Positions 11,504 to 23,269 of a stretch of 64,000 bases of DNA are shown piece after piece. Source of the stretch: Cladobotryum mycophilum (taxonomy: Eukaryota > Ascomycota > Sordariomycetes > Hypocreales > Hypocreaceae); assembly GCA_036429605.1 (NCBI GenBank), contig CM071591.1:1426001-1490000 (forward strand), given 5' to 3'. The notes under the pieces were generated by a model that had not been told where the DNA came from, ran no database searches, and saw only the letters and a program-made list of their open reading frames with translations. Each line of letters opens with the position of its first letter. Within the stretch, counting starts at the first letter, position 1. A program made the position numbers and the translations under genes.

Positions 11504-12709
11504 TTATCTGTGTAATTTACGAGGAAGGACTTCTACAATGCCTGTCCTCCTTGCTTCGACGCCAAGCGCGTACCTACCATTCTCAAAGTTCCACTCGTGG
11601 TTCCCAGTGACCCAAGCTCCGAGCCCGTTCACGTAGAACTGAAGGTCTTTCTCCCATCCATGAATATTTGAGTTCATTATCTCTGTGAACTGTGACGCGC
11701 ATACTTTGAACCGCTCTGCAGCAAAGTTAATCGCTTCTTGGACAGGGATCTGTTTCTCGACCATGGCCACTGTCACAATGTTATGCGCTTCATCTGCCCT
11801 GCTTTGTTCAATGTTCCAGGAACAGATATCCTGCATTGCTCCGTCAGTCTATGTCATGATTCGAAATTGGGTGCTAATAGCTGTGGCGGCTTACATTGGA
11901 TAAGATTACCATATCTGTAGCTAACATCTCTAGCTCTTTAATAAGTCCGTTGTTCAGAGTAGTATCGGGGAGATCGGACAGAATAAGTAGAAAATCGAAA
12001 CAAGGCTGCGATCCAATGGTACACCGCCGCAGAGCCATGTAGGTTTGCAGGTCCCTTGTATGGGCCCGGCCTCGATCGTTGGCTTCGGAGCATAGACCAT
12101 CTAAGAAGTCATTGAAATTCTCAACAAATCGCCGCATGGCTGTCGCATTCGATCTACTCTTAACTTGTAGCCAAAGGCTGGAGGATGGGTGTCAGATATT
12201 GTACATCAGAGCTGGTGGAATGCTCTGTATATACCTTTGCGTAATTCTCCCCAAGATCGGCTCGCCATCAGGCCGCGGCTTTTCGGGGTACCTTAAGTAC
12301 AGTTACTACTAGGTATAGTAATTACATGGAGAGGAGAATTCGACACATACCGTAGCGCATCCATAATAATCGCGCTAACCTCTCTCACTTCCTGAACACC
12401 AAGTAGGTTGGTAGTTTCTTCAGCAATGAGGAACAGAGTGAGCATGTTAGCCGCGAGCTTAGCATGCTCCTGAGATACCGAGGGGTATGTTAGAGCGGCT
12501 AGCAAACCAGTCGCAGCCTTCTCATAAGACTTTTGCTGCCGTGAATCAAAGGCACTGAAGCTTTGAATCCACTCTGCACTGTCGGTTGTTATTTCGGCAC
12601 ATGCGTGATGTAGAGAGCGTTTGAAAGGCCATTGTGCCAAGAGATCGGGGATCGTGATTTTCTTGGGGAGGTTGGTATCTGGTATAGCCAGTGTAAGAGT
12701 CTTGGATAT
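11504..12709 (-). CDS. sesquiterpene synthase-like class I terpene cyclase, start codon doubtful
   Basis: Expected to cyclise farnesyl diphosphate, but the product cannot be read from sequence. Exons on the minus strand: 12709 (or 12640)-12351, 12291-12235, 12177-11895, 11830-11504; phases close and three canonical introns are seen. Family features: ITIPDLLAQWPFKRSL at the N-terminus, the metal-binding NSE triad NDICSWNIE across intron 3, and the C-terminal NGRYAL (RY) motif. Two oddities: the upstream Asp-rich motif reads AEETTN where the family has a D(D/E)xxD-like sequence, and the conserved N-terminus continues upstream of the first ATG (12640). Full length would begin at codon 12709, which is ATA (ATA-TCC-AAG). 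A G-to-A change of ATG would explain it, giving about 341 aa originally against 318 aa from ATG 12640. I cannot exclude an upstream exon carrying the start. The gene may be inactive. Confidence 0.8.
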
Positions 12710-14601
12710 TAAGTGGTTTTGTTCGCTTGACTGAGATCGAAGTATAGTGGCTCGAACTTGATGTTGAACGTTATTACGGATAGCAAGAAACTACTCTCTT
12801 GGCTAGGACGTCACCTCGCTCTAATTGGTGTCTAACCGTCCTTTTATAGACAGCCCGCCGGTAACGATACTTGATTTGCCCTTGGTATGTGTAGATCTCA
12901 TATCCTACCAGCGCTTAATGGGGAAATCCACTAGTTATGCAGGCAGATGGGTGAGTTGTTTTGCTTGATGGCGTCTATGAGTGGTCAAGAGACAGCTAGC
13001 TTTGGAATACTTTCAGCATCTTACGCTAGCCATATAAACATTGCTCTGGTAGATCTAAACCTTCGAATCCTATCCTAGCGAGGCACAATCCCACCTTCTG
13101 GTATGCCTTTAACGTCCGTGATGGCACGATTCAAGTAGAATAAGTCTTTAACACCTAAAGACAAAAGCCTGCACAGTATAATGAGCACCTATTGCGAATG
13201 ACTTGGCCCATGACTACGTCACCATCGCATTTGACCTAGCTTGTACGGTAGACCTCAGCTTGTCGAATGAGTTATGGAGCAAAAGTAGAATGGCCACTCC
13301 AGCAATGATGGCAATGTCGTAGTACAAGGTAGGATTCTTACACCAACAAAGCTGTATAAATAAGTATTACGTAACGAAAAGTGCCAATAAGTACGGCTGA
13401 TGAAACGCGGCCAAAGCGTAGCGGCAGAAATAATGCAGCTATCTCTAGGCACATGTAGTGTCGAAAGTAATGGTTTGCTTGTATGAGTGACTTACTACCT
13501 ACAGTAGCAATCATTTTATTACATCATGGATAATTCTTTGTCCCGGCGGATACGGCGGTGCAGCACATTGACGGCAAATGACGAGCGAATAGAGCGAACC
13601 GTCGCATCAATCATTTTGGGCAAACAAACGTGAGATAACGTCAGCCAGTAAAACCAGGGGCTGTGAAGTGTGAAGGGTATGGATGGGACGCTAATCAATG
13701 ATGTGCAGGGATAAATCACTCAGAATAAAGGGAAACTCTACTAACTTGATGACTTTCCTGAGGGTTTAGAGATACCTCAACACTCGAGTTGTACACTCAT
13801 ATAGATGTCTCCATATCAGGGGCTCTATAGACTCCTTAAATCAGTGTCATCTAAGCAATAGTCGACTAGGCTGGACGCGTCAATGAAGTTTGAGGATATA
13901 AAGCTGAACACCGGCAGAAGGAGAGCTGCCAGTCAGTGTCGGGCAGACAGAACGGGTTGTGGGATTTGCGGATGGTAGAGATCGCTATGTAGACAAAGGA
14001 ACATGAGCTAGTTTGAAGATGAAGCTCTCTCTGTTTAGCATTCATTCGACCACAAGATTTGGTCTCCTAAGCTCTGCACGGATGAGAACAAAGTCAAGGA
14101 TATGAAGCCGGAGATCGGCGAGGGGGCAGAGTTCAAGGTTTTGACATGTCAGGTTCTCTGGGTAGTCTAATCTTATAAGTACTAGTGCTGTATCATCATG
14201 TATGCGACAGAATACCCCTCATAGGTCGATTGCTGGTACTTTCTCACACATACACCGGTGTGACCTTGGCCATGCGCAACTCCAATGCGAACATGTCCCC
14301 AACTTGATGTCGTATACATGTAGAGCGGGTTTGACTGGAATACCCTCTTTAGCTTATGGTCAATTGCTCAAATGAAAAACACCAAATGAAAGGTATGTAA
14401 TGTAAATTTTAGTGATTTAGGTCCCCCAGATCTAGCAACCAATATCTTTCGCCATACTTTAAAAAGTATTCCCATGCTGTGTAATGGATGAACCGTATAA
14501 TTCCGCCTTCTTCATCAATAGTAACGAATCTAGTATACACCAAACAACATGATCAATTTCATGAAAATCATTTCATCTAGCTTATAGTCGCCCGTATAAG
14601 T
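12710..14601. other. intergenic with weak coding remnants
   Basis: No intact gene. At about 13,885-14,170 (+ strand) there are short coding-like pieces, one reading LCTDENKVKDMKPEIGEG after an in-frame TAG. No family was recognised and I do not annotate a gene. Confidence 0.45.
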
Positions 14602-15813
14602 TTAGTCTTCCTTTTGCACAGGAAGAAAAGAGTCTAGTAGGATTCTAAAGTTCAACCCCGCTGCAAGGACACGATGCGCCCCGGCCTTGGGGTGGTTTGT
14701 GGAGACCTGCTGCAACTGATCCGTGATATCAACGCCAGTCAATCCTGGGGTCTGCTTCTCGATTTTGGCGATGCCAGGAACAGCCAACACAGTGGTGAGG
14801 TCGTTGAAGAAGACATTGGGGTTGTTTGCACCAATGGGGTCATTGTCGTTTGCAGGCTCGCAGAAGCGCTTGCCCTCGAATATTTTGTCAAAGTCAACGA
14901 GGCGCACCTCGGGGCCGCTCGTTGAGAGAACTGTGCGCTTAATTCCTTTGTTGATCTTCTCCGTCAGGTCATTTGCTCGGAGGCGGTTTTGGGCCGTCAT
15001 GTTGAGGGCGGCGAATTGTGGAATGGGGAAGAAGGATATGGAGTCGCAAACATCGCCCACTTGTGGCTGGGCGAAGAATTTTGGGTAGTTGGTAACGAAA
15101 AGCCTGCCACCTGGATTCAAGGATTTCTTAACGAGGGCCAGCTTTTGTGCGTATTTGTCCCAGTTGGCCTGGTCGGCGATTTTGGCAAAGCCAATGTCAA
15201 AGGCAGCGTCGCAAGCTTTTTGGAAATCCTTAATTCCTGGTGTTTGTGTGGTTGCGTAGACGCATGTGGTCTTTGAAAACACATATTGTTAATACAACTG
15301 CCCAATGGTAGAGGTAGTAAGTAGCGGGGCAAAGGGGCGGGTTAACATACAGCAATATCGGAAAAGCCAAAGTCATTACCGCCAATGGTAAGTGTAAGGA
15401 GGTCGAATTTCGAATGACCCAGCTTTGCGACTTGGCCGTCGATATCGTCAAGTTCATCGCCAGCGCAAGCCGTGAACTGAAAGGTTGGCTCCCCGTCGAA
15501 TGGACCGAGCTCAAGGAGCTGCGAAGGGTACGATCCATCTTGGCGCAGACATTCGACTAGACAAGTAGTTAGAATTGATAGTTAAAATTGGCTTCATGCA
15601 TTTGATTTCCATACCATCAGCTTTATCTGCAGAATTATTCAAGAAGAGCCCGGAACCAATTCCAGATGCGAAACTGTCACCAAGGGCGGCGTATGATTTG
15701 GGTAAATTAAACTGGGGGGGCGGCGGAGGGTGTGATCTCGTAACGGGAATGGAGACGGCAGACGCGCAGCCAAGGACCGCAAGGACAGGCACTATTTGAC
15801 GTAAAGATGCCAT
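14602..15813 (-). CDS. secreted SGNH/GDSL hydrolase (esterase/lipase)
   Basis: Serine hydrolase that should cleave esters outside the cell. Exons 15813-15615, 15556-15351 and 15270-14602 join in phase to 357 aa. A signal peptide is plain (MASLRQIVPVLAVLGCASAV). SGNH blocks are visible: block I YAALGDSFASGIGSG with the nucleophile Ser at about residue 47, block III GGND within LTIGGNDFGF at about 126-129, and block V near the C-terminus as NHPKAGAHR with the catalytic His. The architecture resembles the esterase subgroup that includes Streptomyces scabies esterase. A seven-C run inside the Pro stretch HPPPPPQ is in frame, unlike the damaged C runs elsewhere. It faces away from the P450 gene, about 1.2 kb apart. 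A role in the neighbouring metabolite pathway is possible but not shown. Confidence 0.9.
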
Positions 15814-16658
15814 TGTGGTTTCTGGGTTTGGTTATCAGGTAAGGTAGTAACACAATAAAGTAAGAGAGTAATGTGAGAAGAGTAAGAATCAGGTCAATAG
15901 GAAGAAAAGACTCTCTGGCTCTGGTGTGTAATGTAGGTAATCTGTGTGACAAGAATTATATTAGATGTGAGAGCAGATTGAATGAATATATATATATATA
16001 TTGAACACAAGCATGATGATGATATTCCTCTACAACAGCGATCCTTTTTTTATTGTATTTTTAGCATAAAAGCATTTGCATCTCAACGCCACAATTTGCT
16101 CATGGTAGAGGCGTTTGCAGCCTCCGCAAGCATGAAGCCATGGTTGAGCCTCGAAATATCCTCTGCGCAGTCAACTGAGTTTAGGTTAAAAAGCCACAGA
16201 TGACGGGCTGCGCACTCGGAAGGGGACGACCCGATGCTAGTGCTACTGCTGAGCAAGGGGCGGAGACGAAACACTCAAGTAACGCCTTGGCACGCTGCCC
16301 TCGCCACCACTGTCTTCGTTCATGCTTCGACCATTGTATGTAAGCTTATTTATAAGGCTGCTTACTTACAGGTTAGGGCTCTGTCTTGGCGTTCAAACTG
16401 CTTATACAGCTAGGTATTTTTAGAGGACGGTTCGCCAGTGTCGCGACATTTGCCATCCATGTACGGAGTAGTCACTAATAACCAACACTAAAACTACTAT
16501 TCAAACTACCTTATGTTAGTTAAAATGTTTAAAATGTTACCACTATATATTAATAAAAAACCAGATGGTGAAAGTGCCCGATCATTTGTGGCAGTTTAGA
16601 CTTTGGCAAAGGGTCTTGGTATCGGGATTGAACTATCCGCATTATGATTGATATTGAG
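15814..16658. other. intergenic, promoter side of the SGNH hydrolase
   Basis: Contains an ATATATAT tract near 15985-16000 and AT-rich sequence around 16490-16560. The open frames here have no family features. Confidence 0.55.
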
Positions 16659-16690
16659 TTTTTTTTTTTTTTGGGGGGGGGGGGGGGGGG
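16659..16690 (+). repeat. composite homopolymer tract T14-G18
   Basis: Fourteen T followed directly by eighteen G, about 300 nt downstream of the P450 stop codon. A similar T10-G15 tract is at 28963-28987 in the same orientation. As a pyrimidine-to-purine switch on one strand it is unusual, and its length in the assembly should be treated as approximate. Confidence 0.9.
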
Positions 16691-16996
16691 CTACAGGAGG
16701 AGCTGTGGGCAACAAGTACGTGTGTATGTGATTGCGGGTAGTCGGTATTAAGTAGAATCGACCCTGATGTGATAATGCAAGTCACATTTGTTCCAGGGTG
16801 ACAATCACTTCCTTCGGCATATAGATATGCGTTACTTTATTCTAGTAATCCCTGATCTAACAACTTCATGTTTGCTAATCCGCTCATTCACAGCCATGAT
16901 CTGATCCTCGTAGCCGTCAGGACTGTTTGATTCATAGATCTCATCCGGTGAAGCATGGATTCAGGGTTCGCCCATCACCGTTGTTGACGCTACTCA

Positions 16997-18670
16997 TCAG
17001 ACCCCTATGCTCATATCTAGAAGCTCGGCGTCGCTCTTCTCCCATGGATGATCCACTTCGATGCTGCGAATAAGCTCAATATGCCTTGCACTTCTTGGTA
17101 CGAGCTTGCATGGAAAGTCCCCTGGATGATTAATTAATCCCGTTTTTTCTTGTACCTCAGGCTCAATCTCCATCCCCTGCTCATCAACAGCCTTCCTCAT
17201 ATTAAACGCAAATAACATCATTGTAATTGTTAGAAACAAGTTGTCATCAGCGAGATGTCTTCCAGGACACCTTCTGCGTCCATAGCCAAATGCGTACGTT
17301 CGAGGGTCAGGTTCATTCCTTAATCCAAGGAACCGCTCCGGGTCAAAAACAGACGGATTTGGATATGTCAGAGGGTCATGCATGATAGCCCACGTCGATG
17401 GAAGTAATATAGCGCCTTTTGGAATCAAATAGCCGTTGTAAACGATGTCTTCATCAGCCATGTGGGAGGTAGAGATAGCAGCAACGGGGAACCATCGAGC
17501 GATTTCTTTAACAATAGCCTCAATGTACGGCAAACTTTTCCGATCTTGAAATTGAGGAAGCCGCTCGGTGCCAACAACCTGATCAATCTCCTTTTGCGCC
17601 TTTCTCTGCACTTCTGGGAATCTTAGCATCGCCAATACAAAACTGCTTAAGCTTGACACGGTTGTATCGGCGCCTCCGCCGTATAGTATCGCAGCGGTCC
17701 ACACAATCGACTCTTCATCCTCCTTGCTAATCTTTAGGCTACCCGAATCGCTGGTGCTGTAGCTTTGAAGTAGGGAGGATATATACGAGGGCCTGTTGAC
17801 TCCAGATGCCATTTGGCGACGAACAAAGGAGTAAGGGATAGTCGCAGAGGCTTCCAGTAATGTTTTGATTTGACGCGCCGTCCCTTTAAACCCAGTACCA
17901 GGAACCCACTCGGGCAGATATTGTAACGCAGGTATCATGTCAACGAACCAGTGAAATGGGACAAACACTTTGGAAAAGTTTTCCACCATGCCACCGACTA
18001 GCTCGATCAGTGGGTCTGCCTCAGTGGCATCGATAGAGTAACCATATGTGATTTTGAGAATAATTGCGCCTGCCTGATTATAAAGGTCAGCTCAGATACT
18101 ATTCAAATAGGAGCGCCCTCAAAGTCAGGGGTAGGTATTAGGACCAGTAGCTCACCTGGGTTTTAAAATGCTGGTGAATATGACTTGGGTCGTTCAGACA
18201 GCGTAAAAGTAACCTCCGCGTCTCTACGTCTTGGATGTGATTGAAGTTTGCGACGCGGGATGGCGAACCGATCTGGTGATCGATATATTTGCGTTGGCGT
18301 CGATAGGTAGCATTATATTGAAGGCTCATTAGAAGCTTTTCGTATCCACATAGCTTACTACCGAACTCGAAGATTGGTCGCCCAGACGTCTTCGACCACA
18401 TTTGCTCAAGTAAATCGGTTGCAACGTACCTGTCCTGGATCAGGATGAGATGCTGGCCCAGAACAGTTACGGAGCTTATTGGACCATAATCATTCTTGAA
18501 ATTGAGCCAGTGCTTATATTCCGGAATTCCTGGCCTTGGTAGGTCCCGGAGGTTGCCTAAAATGGGCAGATGTTTCGGCCCAGGGGGAGCTTGGAACCTG
18601 TTCGAATCCCCACGAATCGATAATATATGAAGATACCGACAAGGACAATAATGAATTGTATGAGCAGCAT
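16997..18670 (-). CDS. cytochrome P450 monooxygenase (one-base deletion in the assembly)
   Basis: Membrane-anchored haem monooxygenase, probably a tailoring enzyme. Exons 18670-18156 and 18073-16997. The ATG at 18670 opens directly into a membrane anchor (LLIQFIIVLVGIFIYY). Motifs: I-helix YGGGADTT at about residue 304-310, ExxR as EIAR at about 362, PERF, and haem loop FGYGRRRCPG with the Cys ligand at about 441. The Pro-rich hinge is broken: the frame reads KLPLGRNICPF then stops, while the neighbouring frame continues PGPKHLPILGN. Adding one C to the five-C run (18583-18587 on the plus strand) gives KLPPGPKHLPILGN, restores the phase of the single 82-nt intron and yields 530 aa. Divergently placed from the A-T-TE synthetase with a 1.27-kb shared upstream region. 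Resembles O-methylsterigmatocystin-oxidoreductase-type fungal P450s. If the deletion is real, the gene is dead. Confidence 0.88.
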
Positions 18671-19941
18671 TTCGGCGGTATGGATAGGAAAATTATCTCG
18701 CAAAACTGTCGGCAGAGGAAGTTGATTCAATGGTGAGAAGATCAAAAGGAAGAAGTAGTAGTAGTTTTGTTTACGACCTATTTGATGTCTATCTAAGCAC
18801 TTGGTCAGCTGGAGCCGGGCATGCCCGTTCGCAGCGTTTCACCGGACAAAGGAGAAGGGATTCGTGTTAATTTACATTACAGTTCTTGGCCCGATCAAAA
18901 GGAAGAAATGACTGAGGCTAGCGGATGAACAAGTGATGCCTCGGCTCGCACAGAGCTTATCAGAGCCGGCTACCGGGGCAAGACAATATAATCTAATTGG
19001 ACTAAAAGCTGAGAAAAAACTCCGTTGCGTGTTGGGAATACTTGATTGAGTAAATGCATGTTTGCTCCTCCTGCGTCCGCCCGGTCCCGCTCCACCGTTC
19101 AGGGCAAGACAGCCGCGTCGTGTCAACGTGACGGAGCCTCGTGACTGTCGCTCTCACTTTGAGTTCTTATTGTATACTTGTACTTGTTCTGACGCGATGC
19201 CGTATGAATGCCTCCCTTGAGAAAATAGATTGTATGATTGATCGTTCAAATAGACTTGTATTGTTAAGGATACTATGTGCACGATAGTAATACGTATAGT
19301 AGCCGAAGTTGCTGGTACGAACGGTCCATTGCCCCTAAATTATGGGCTCCGGTCCGCTCGTTCCGGACCTATTATTCATGGGACGGGATGGAGAGACACA
19401 AGCATACGCATTGACACCAGGCAAGGGAAGATGACCTCGTTAACCAAACACTACCTTGGCACGGGCCGTACGACCAGATTCTTATGACTGTTTATGGCCC
19501 TATGCATAGCGGTAGGAAAGACATTCCACGTCAATACTAATCGACATTCCCACACCTTATCTTGTTGCAGAATGAGGGAGGGGAGGGAAGATCCTACTGC
19601 CTGACCAACTTATATCGAAGCATGTCTTGGACCCGGATGTAATGGTCAGTGACGCATGTTACCAAGTATATAGGTATGTATAGAGGGCATCATGGCAGTA
19701 CAGGTGCAGAAGCGTAGGATTTAAGCCAGAGAATGTTTGAAAAAACCTGATTATGGTTATATTTTCGATTAAGTACTTACGTCGGCCGCTTTGACATCCC
19801 CCACATCCCCTCCTGTTGTGTTGATCCAGTTTACAGCTACAGCAGGTATTCAACAGAAAGCTATAAAACCACCAGCTCTCCCCAGCAGAGGCAGTAGCAA
19901 TAACCCATCACAAGCAAACCTTGAAGACTCGATTATACCAA
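18671..19941. promoter_or_regulatory. shared upstream region of P450 and A-T-TE synthetase
   Basis: 1.27 kb between two divergently transcribed genes, without a recognisable gene of its own. It would carry both promoters. I saw no clear operator repeated on both sides; short CGG-containing elements are present but not convincingly palindromic. Confidence 0.5.
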
Positions 19942-22836
19942 ATGGATAAACCAAGTCCAGACCTCTCCAAGACAGCCATGGCGCCCTTGACCCCCGATCC
20001 CGAGTCTATACAGAACTTGTCTGAGCTTCTTACTCGGGCTTCTGTCACCCAGTCCCGGCTCACATTCTATCAAGAGTCACTGGAAGTGGTCAGTGCCACC
20101 TATGCACAGCTGCTAAGGGATGCAAAGGTCAAGGCACGACTTCTGCGGTGCATTGAGGGTGTTTCTCCTTCTTCAATTGTCTTATTGCATTTCAATAGCC
20201 AATATGAAAACATCCAGTGGTTTTGGGCTGCAATCCTCGCAGGAGTTGTACCGGCAATCTCTACCCCCTTCGTTCATGATCATAATCAACGGGGAAAACA
20301 TTTGGCTCACCTAAACGGCATGTTGAACAAGCCAATAATCCTTACAACAAAGCGACTCATACCTGAGTTTCTTTATATTGAGGGCCTTAGGATCTATGGA
20401 GTCGAAGATTTGGAGTCTGACGCCACTCATATAACGCCAAATGACTTTACTCCTTTTGAGAGGAAAGGCAAGGATACAGCAGTCCTCATGTTGACTTCAG
20501 GAAGCACCGGGAATGCCAAAGCTGTACAACTTCGCCACAGTCAGATTGTCAGAACTATTCAGGGCAAGAGTCAGTGCCACGGTACCCAGCCCGGGGACAC
20601 CTTTCTCAACTGGATCGGTTTGGATCATGTGGCGAGTCTAACCGAGATCCATCTTCATGCGATGTATTTGTGCTGCAATCAGATCCACGTCGCTTCGAGT
20701 GTGCTGCTTCAAGACCCGCTGAAGTTTGTCCAACTGCTGAGTGAGCATACCGTTGCCTACACCTTCGCCCCTAATTTCTTCCTCAACTCGGTTCGGGATA
20801 GTGTCATAGCCGCGGGAAGCTCGTTCCATGCAGATCTGTCACACCTCAGATCACTCATCTCCGGTGGTGAGTCGACCGTGGTGGCTACATGTACTGCTCT
20901 TACTGAAGCACTGTGCCGTTTTGGACTCCAAAAAGAAATAATTCGCCCGGGATTCGGCATGACTGAGACGTGTGCCGGAGCCATTTACTCCAAGGGTTGC
21001 CCTTCCTATGACATCTCGTGTGGCTACAAAGTCGCTAATTTGGGTACCTGCATTCCGGGCCTTGAAATGAGAATTTTAAACAGCAGAGGCAGTCTAGCAA
21101 GTGCCGGGGAGACTGGTGACCTCCAGATCTCGGGCCCAATTCTGTTTGATGGATACTTCAACAACCCCGGCGCCACCAAGGACACCTTCACCGAGGATGG
21201 TTGGTTCATAACTGGTGACCTGGCATTCATTGACAAGAACGGTAACCTCAACTTGACTGGTCGCAGCAAGGACACTATTATCGTGAATGGTGTGAAGTGG
21301 AGCTCTACCGATATTGAGACCGCCATCGAGGAGGAAGGGATCCCCGGACTTATTCCCTCCTATACGGTGGCGTTTTCTCACAAAGCGCCTCACTCTCCTA
21401 CCGAAGATATCTGCATAGTTTACTCTCCCTCTTACCCACCCGAAGACGACCAGACCCGGTTTGAAACGGCGGCCGCAATTTCGAAGACAGTCTCACTCAT
21501 AATCGGCAAAAGACCTGATCATCTTATTCCATTGCCTCCAGCGCTGCTTCAGAAATCCTCCCTGGGGAAAATATCTCGTACCAAAGTACGCACTGCATTC
21601 GAAAATCTCGAATATGCTTCCTTCGAATCAGAAAACTCTGCAGCCTTGGCACATTATCGCGAAGCCAGATTTCAGCCGCCAACAACCAAGACCGAAACTG
21701 CCGTCCAAACTACTCTGGCCAAACTGCTTACAATGTCCCCGTCATGTATCAGTATGAATGCATCCATCTTTGATCTTGGGGTTGACTCGTTTAACCTCTT
21801 TACCCTTAGAAGGCTAGTTGAAGCTGCCTTGGGTTCTGAAATCGACATTCCAATGTCCTTTCTTCTCATAGAGTAAGTGTAACTACCCAGCTCATCTGGA
21901 AGTGCATGGCTTCTGTGTGACCGAACCATATTAACCATGTCCTAGACCAACTGTTGGTGCTATTTCTGCCTCCATCGACACCCTGCAACTCAAACCGCAG
22001 GAATATAACCCCATCGTCCCCTTGCAGCCTCACGGATCAAAGACTCCGCTGTTCTGTATTCACCCTGGATGCGGGGACATTCTTGTATTCATTACCCTTG
22101 CTGCACAATTCTCCACCAGGCCGGTATACGCGATTCGCGCTCGGGGACACAACCCCAACGAGCGTTTCTTCACTTCTATCCAGGAAGCCGCGAATACCTA
22201 CGCGGAGCATATCAGGAAAACGCAGCCCGAAGGCCCCTACGCGATTGCCGGTTACTCTCTTGGATCAACTCTGGCCTACGAAGTTGGAAAAGTCCTTGAG
22301 GCGCAGGGTCAAGAAGTCAAGTTCTTGGCGAGCATTGATTACCCCCTCACGTTCGGCCCTATGTCCAACACCTGGATTGGATCGATGTTCTGGTGAACAT
22401 TGCGTTCTTTTTAAACTTGGTCGATGAGGAAACCATGGCCAAGATAACTCCGCATCTGCACACTCTAGGCCGCGAAGCAGCATTGCAAGAAATTCTTAGC
22501 ATCGGTGACAAGGAGCACATGCGGGCACTCGCGATCGACCAGAAGAAACTGACTCTCGTTAGCAACATTGCCGAGAATTTTCGTACCAGCTTGGCAGCCT
22601 ATGATCCGATCGGGACTGTCCAGAACCTGGACGTTTTCGTAGCAGACCCTCCTCCGCACGCAGCAAGCGGCCGGGCTGACTGGAGGGAAAATAAGTTGGG
22701 CAAGTGGGAAGACTTTAGCAGAACCAAGGTGCTGTTCCATGACTGTCCTGGAATTCATGCCAAGATGCTGGATGATCCACACGTGGCAGACTTTGCCAAG
22801 ATCTTCAAAGCGGCTATGAAGAGAAGAGGGGTGTAG
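19942..22836 (+). CDS. A-T-TE synthetase of the aryl-quinone/furanone type (NRPS-like; one-base deletion in the assembly)
   Basis: Single-module enzyme that activates an aromatic alpha-keto acid and dimerises it on its thioesterase; relatives make atromentin, polyporic acid, terrequinone precursors, aspulvinones and microperfuranone. Exons 19942-21872 and 21946-22836. Adenylation domain about 30-560: LTSGSTGNAK (184-193), GMTET (339-343), TGDLAF (424) and GRSKD, plus the group-typical DHVASLTEIHLHAMYL and TFAPNFFL. Thiolation site DLGVDSFNLF, Ser about 616. Thioesterase nucleophile AGYSLG, Ser about 748; Asp in SIDYP; His in PGIHAKML. In the assembly the thioesterase frame ends early at TGA 22394. 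One extra C in the run 22342-22346 gives DYPPHVRPYVQHLDWIDVL and an unbroken 940-aa protein, the normal family length. There is no condensation or reductase domain. The start is ATG 19942. The nearby P450 and kinase could tailor the product. Confidence 0.9.
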
Positions 22837-23269
22837 ATAATCCAAGATGATTGACATTTTGTTACATGGCATACCAAGAACTTGTCGATTAGCCTGAGAT
22901 TAATTAATGCTGTTATCTCACTCGTCTATCAAAATGATCATCTTGCTTTACCATTTCCCTCTTTTGATTCAATCCACATCAACGAGCCTGCTGTTTAGTT
23001 CCCAATAGAATTATATACCTTGACATGGTATCCTTGACGTGTTATGCTTATCTGCCGAGCCAGCTTGATTCTCTGCCAATGCGGCGTATCCACACATATA
23101 CATTAAGAGAGCAAGTCCCTGCATTTCGTGGTTCACTACAACCCACTGGATTGTAATTAATTGTTTGCCCACTTGCTTCAACTTGATGCATTTTCTTAAC
23201 TAGCAAAACACAATGTAAAACCCATCGATTTTCTAGATGATTCAAGCAGTCCAGATTGCCGACTTCCAT
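22837..23269. other. intergenic between convergent genes
   Basis: 3' flanks of the A-T-TE synthetase and of the kinase-like gene. AT-rich, no gene seen. Confidence 0.6.

Noticed and set aside
12235..12291. A frameshift between exons 2 and 3 of the terpene synthase
   Set aside because: I first read five G in the ILG codons. The sequence has four, exon 2 ends in phase 2, and it joins exon 3 in frame (GRITQ-S-LWLQV).
14674..15276. Open frames on the plus strand opposite the SGNH hydrolase
   Set aside because: Shadows of the GC-rich coding strand; the minus strand carries the SGNH blocks.
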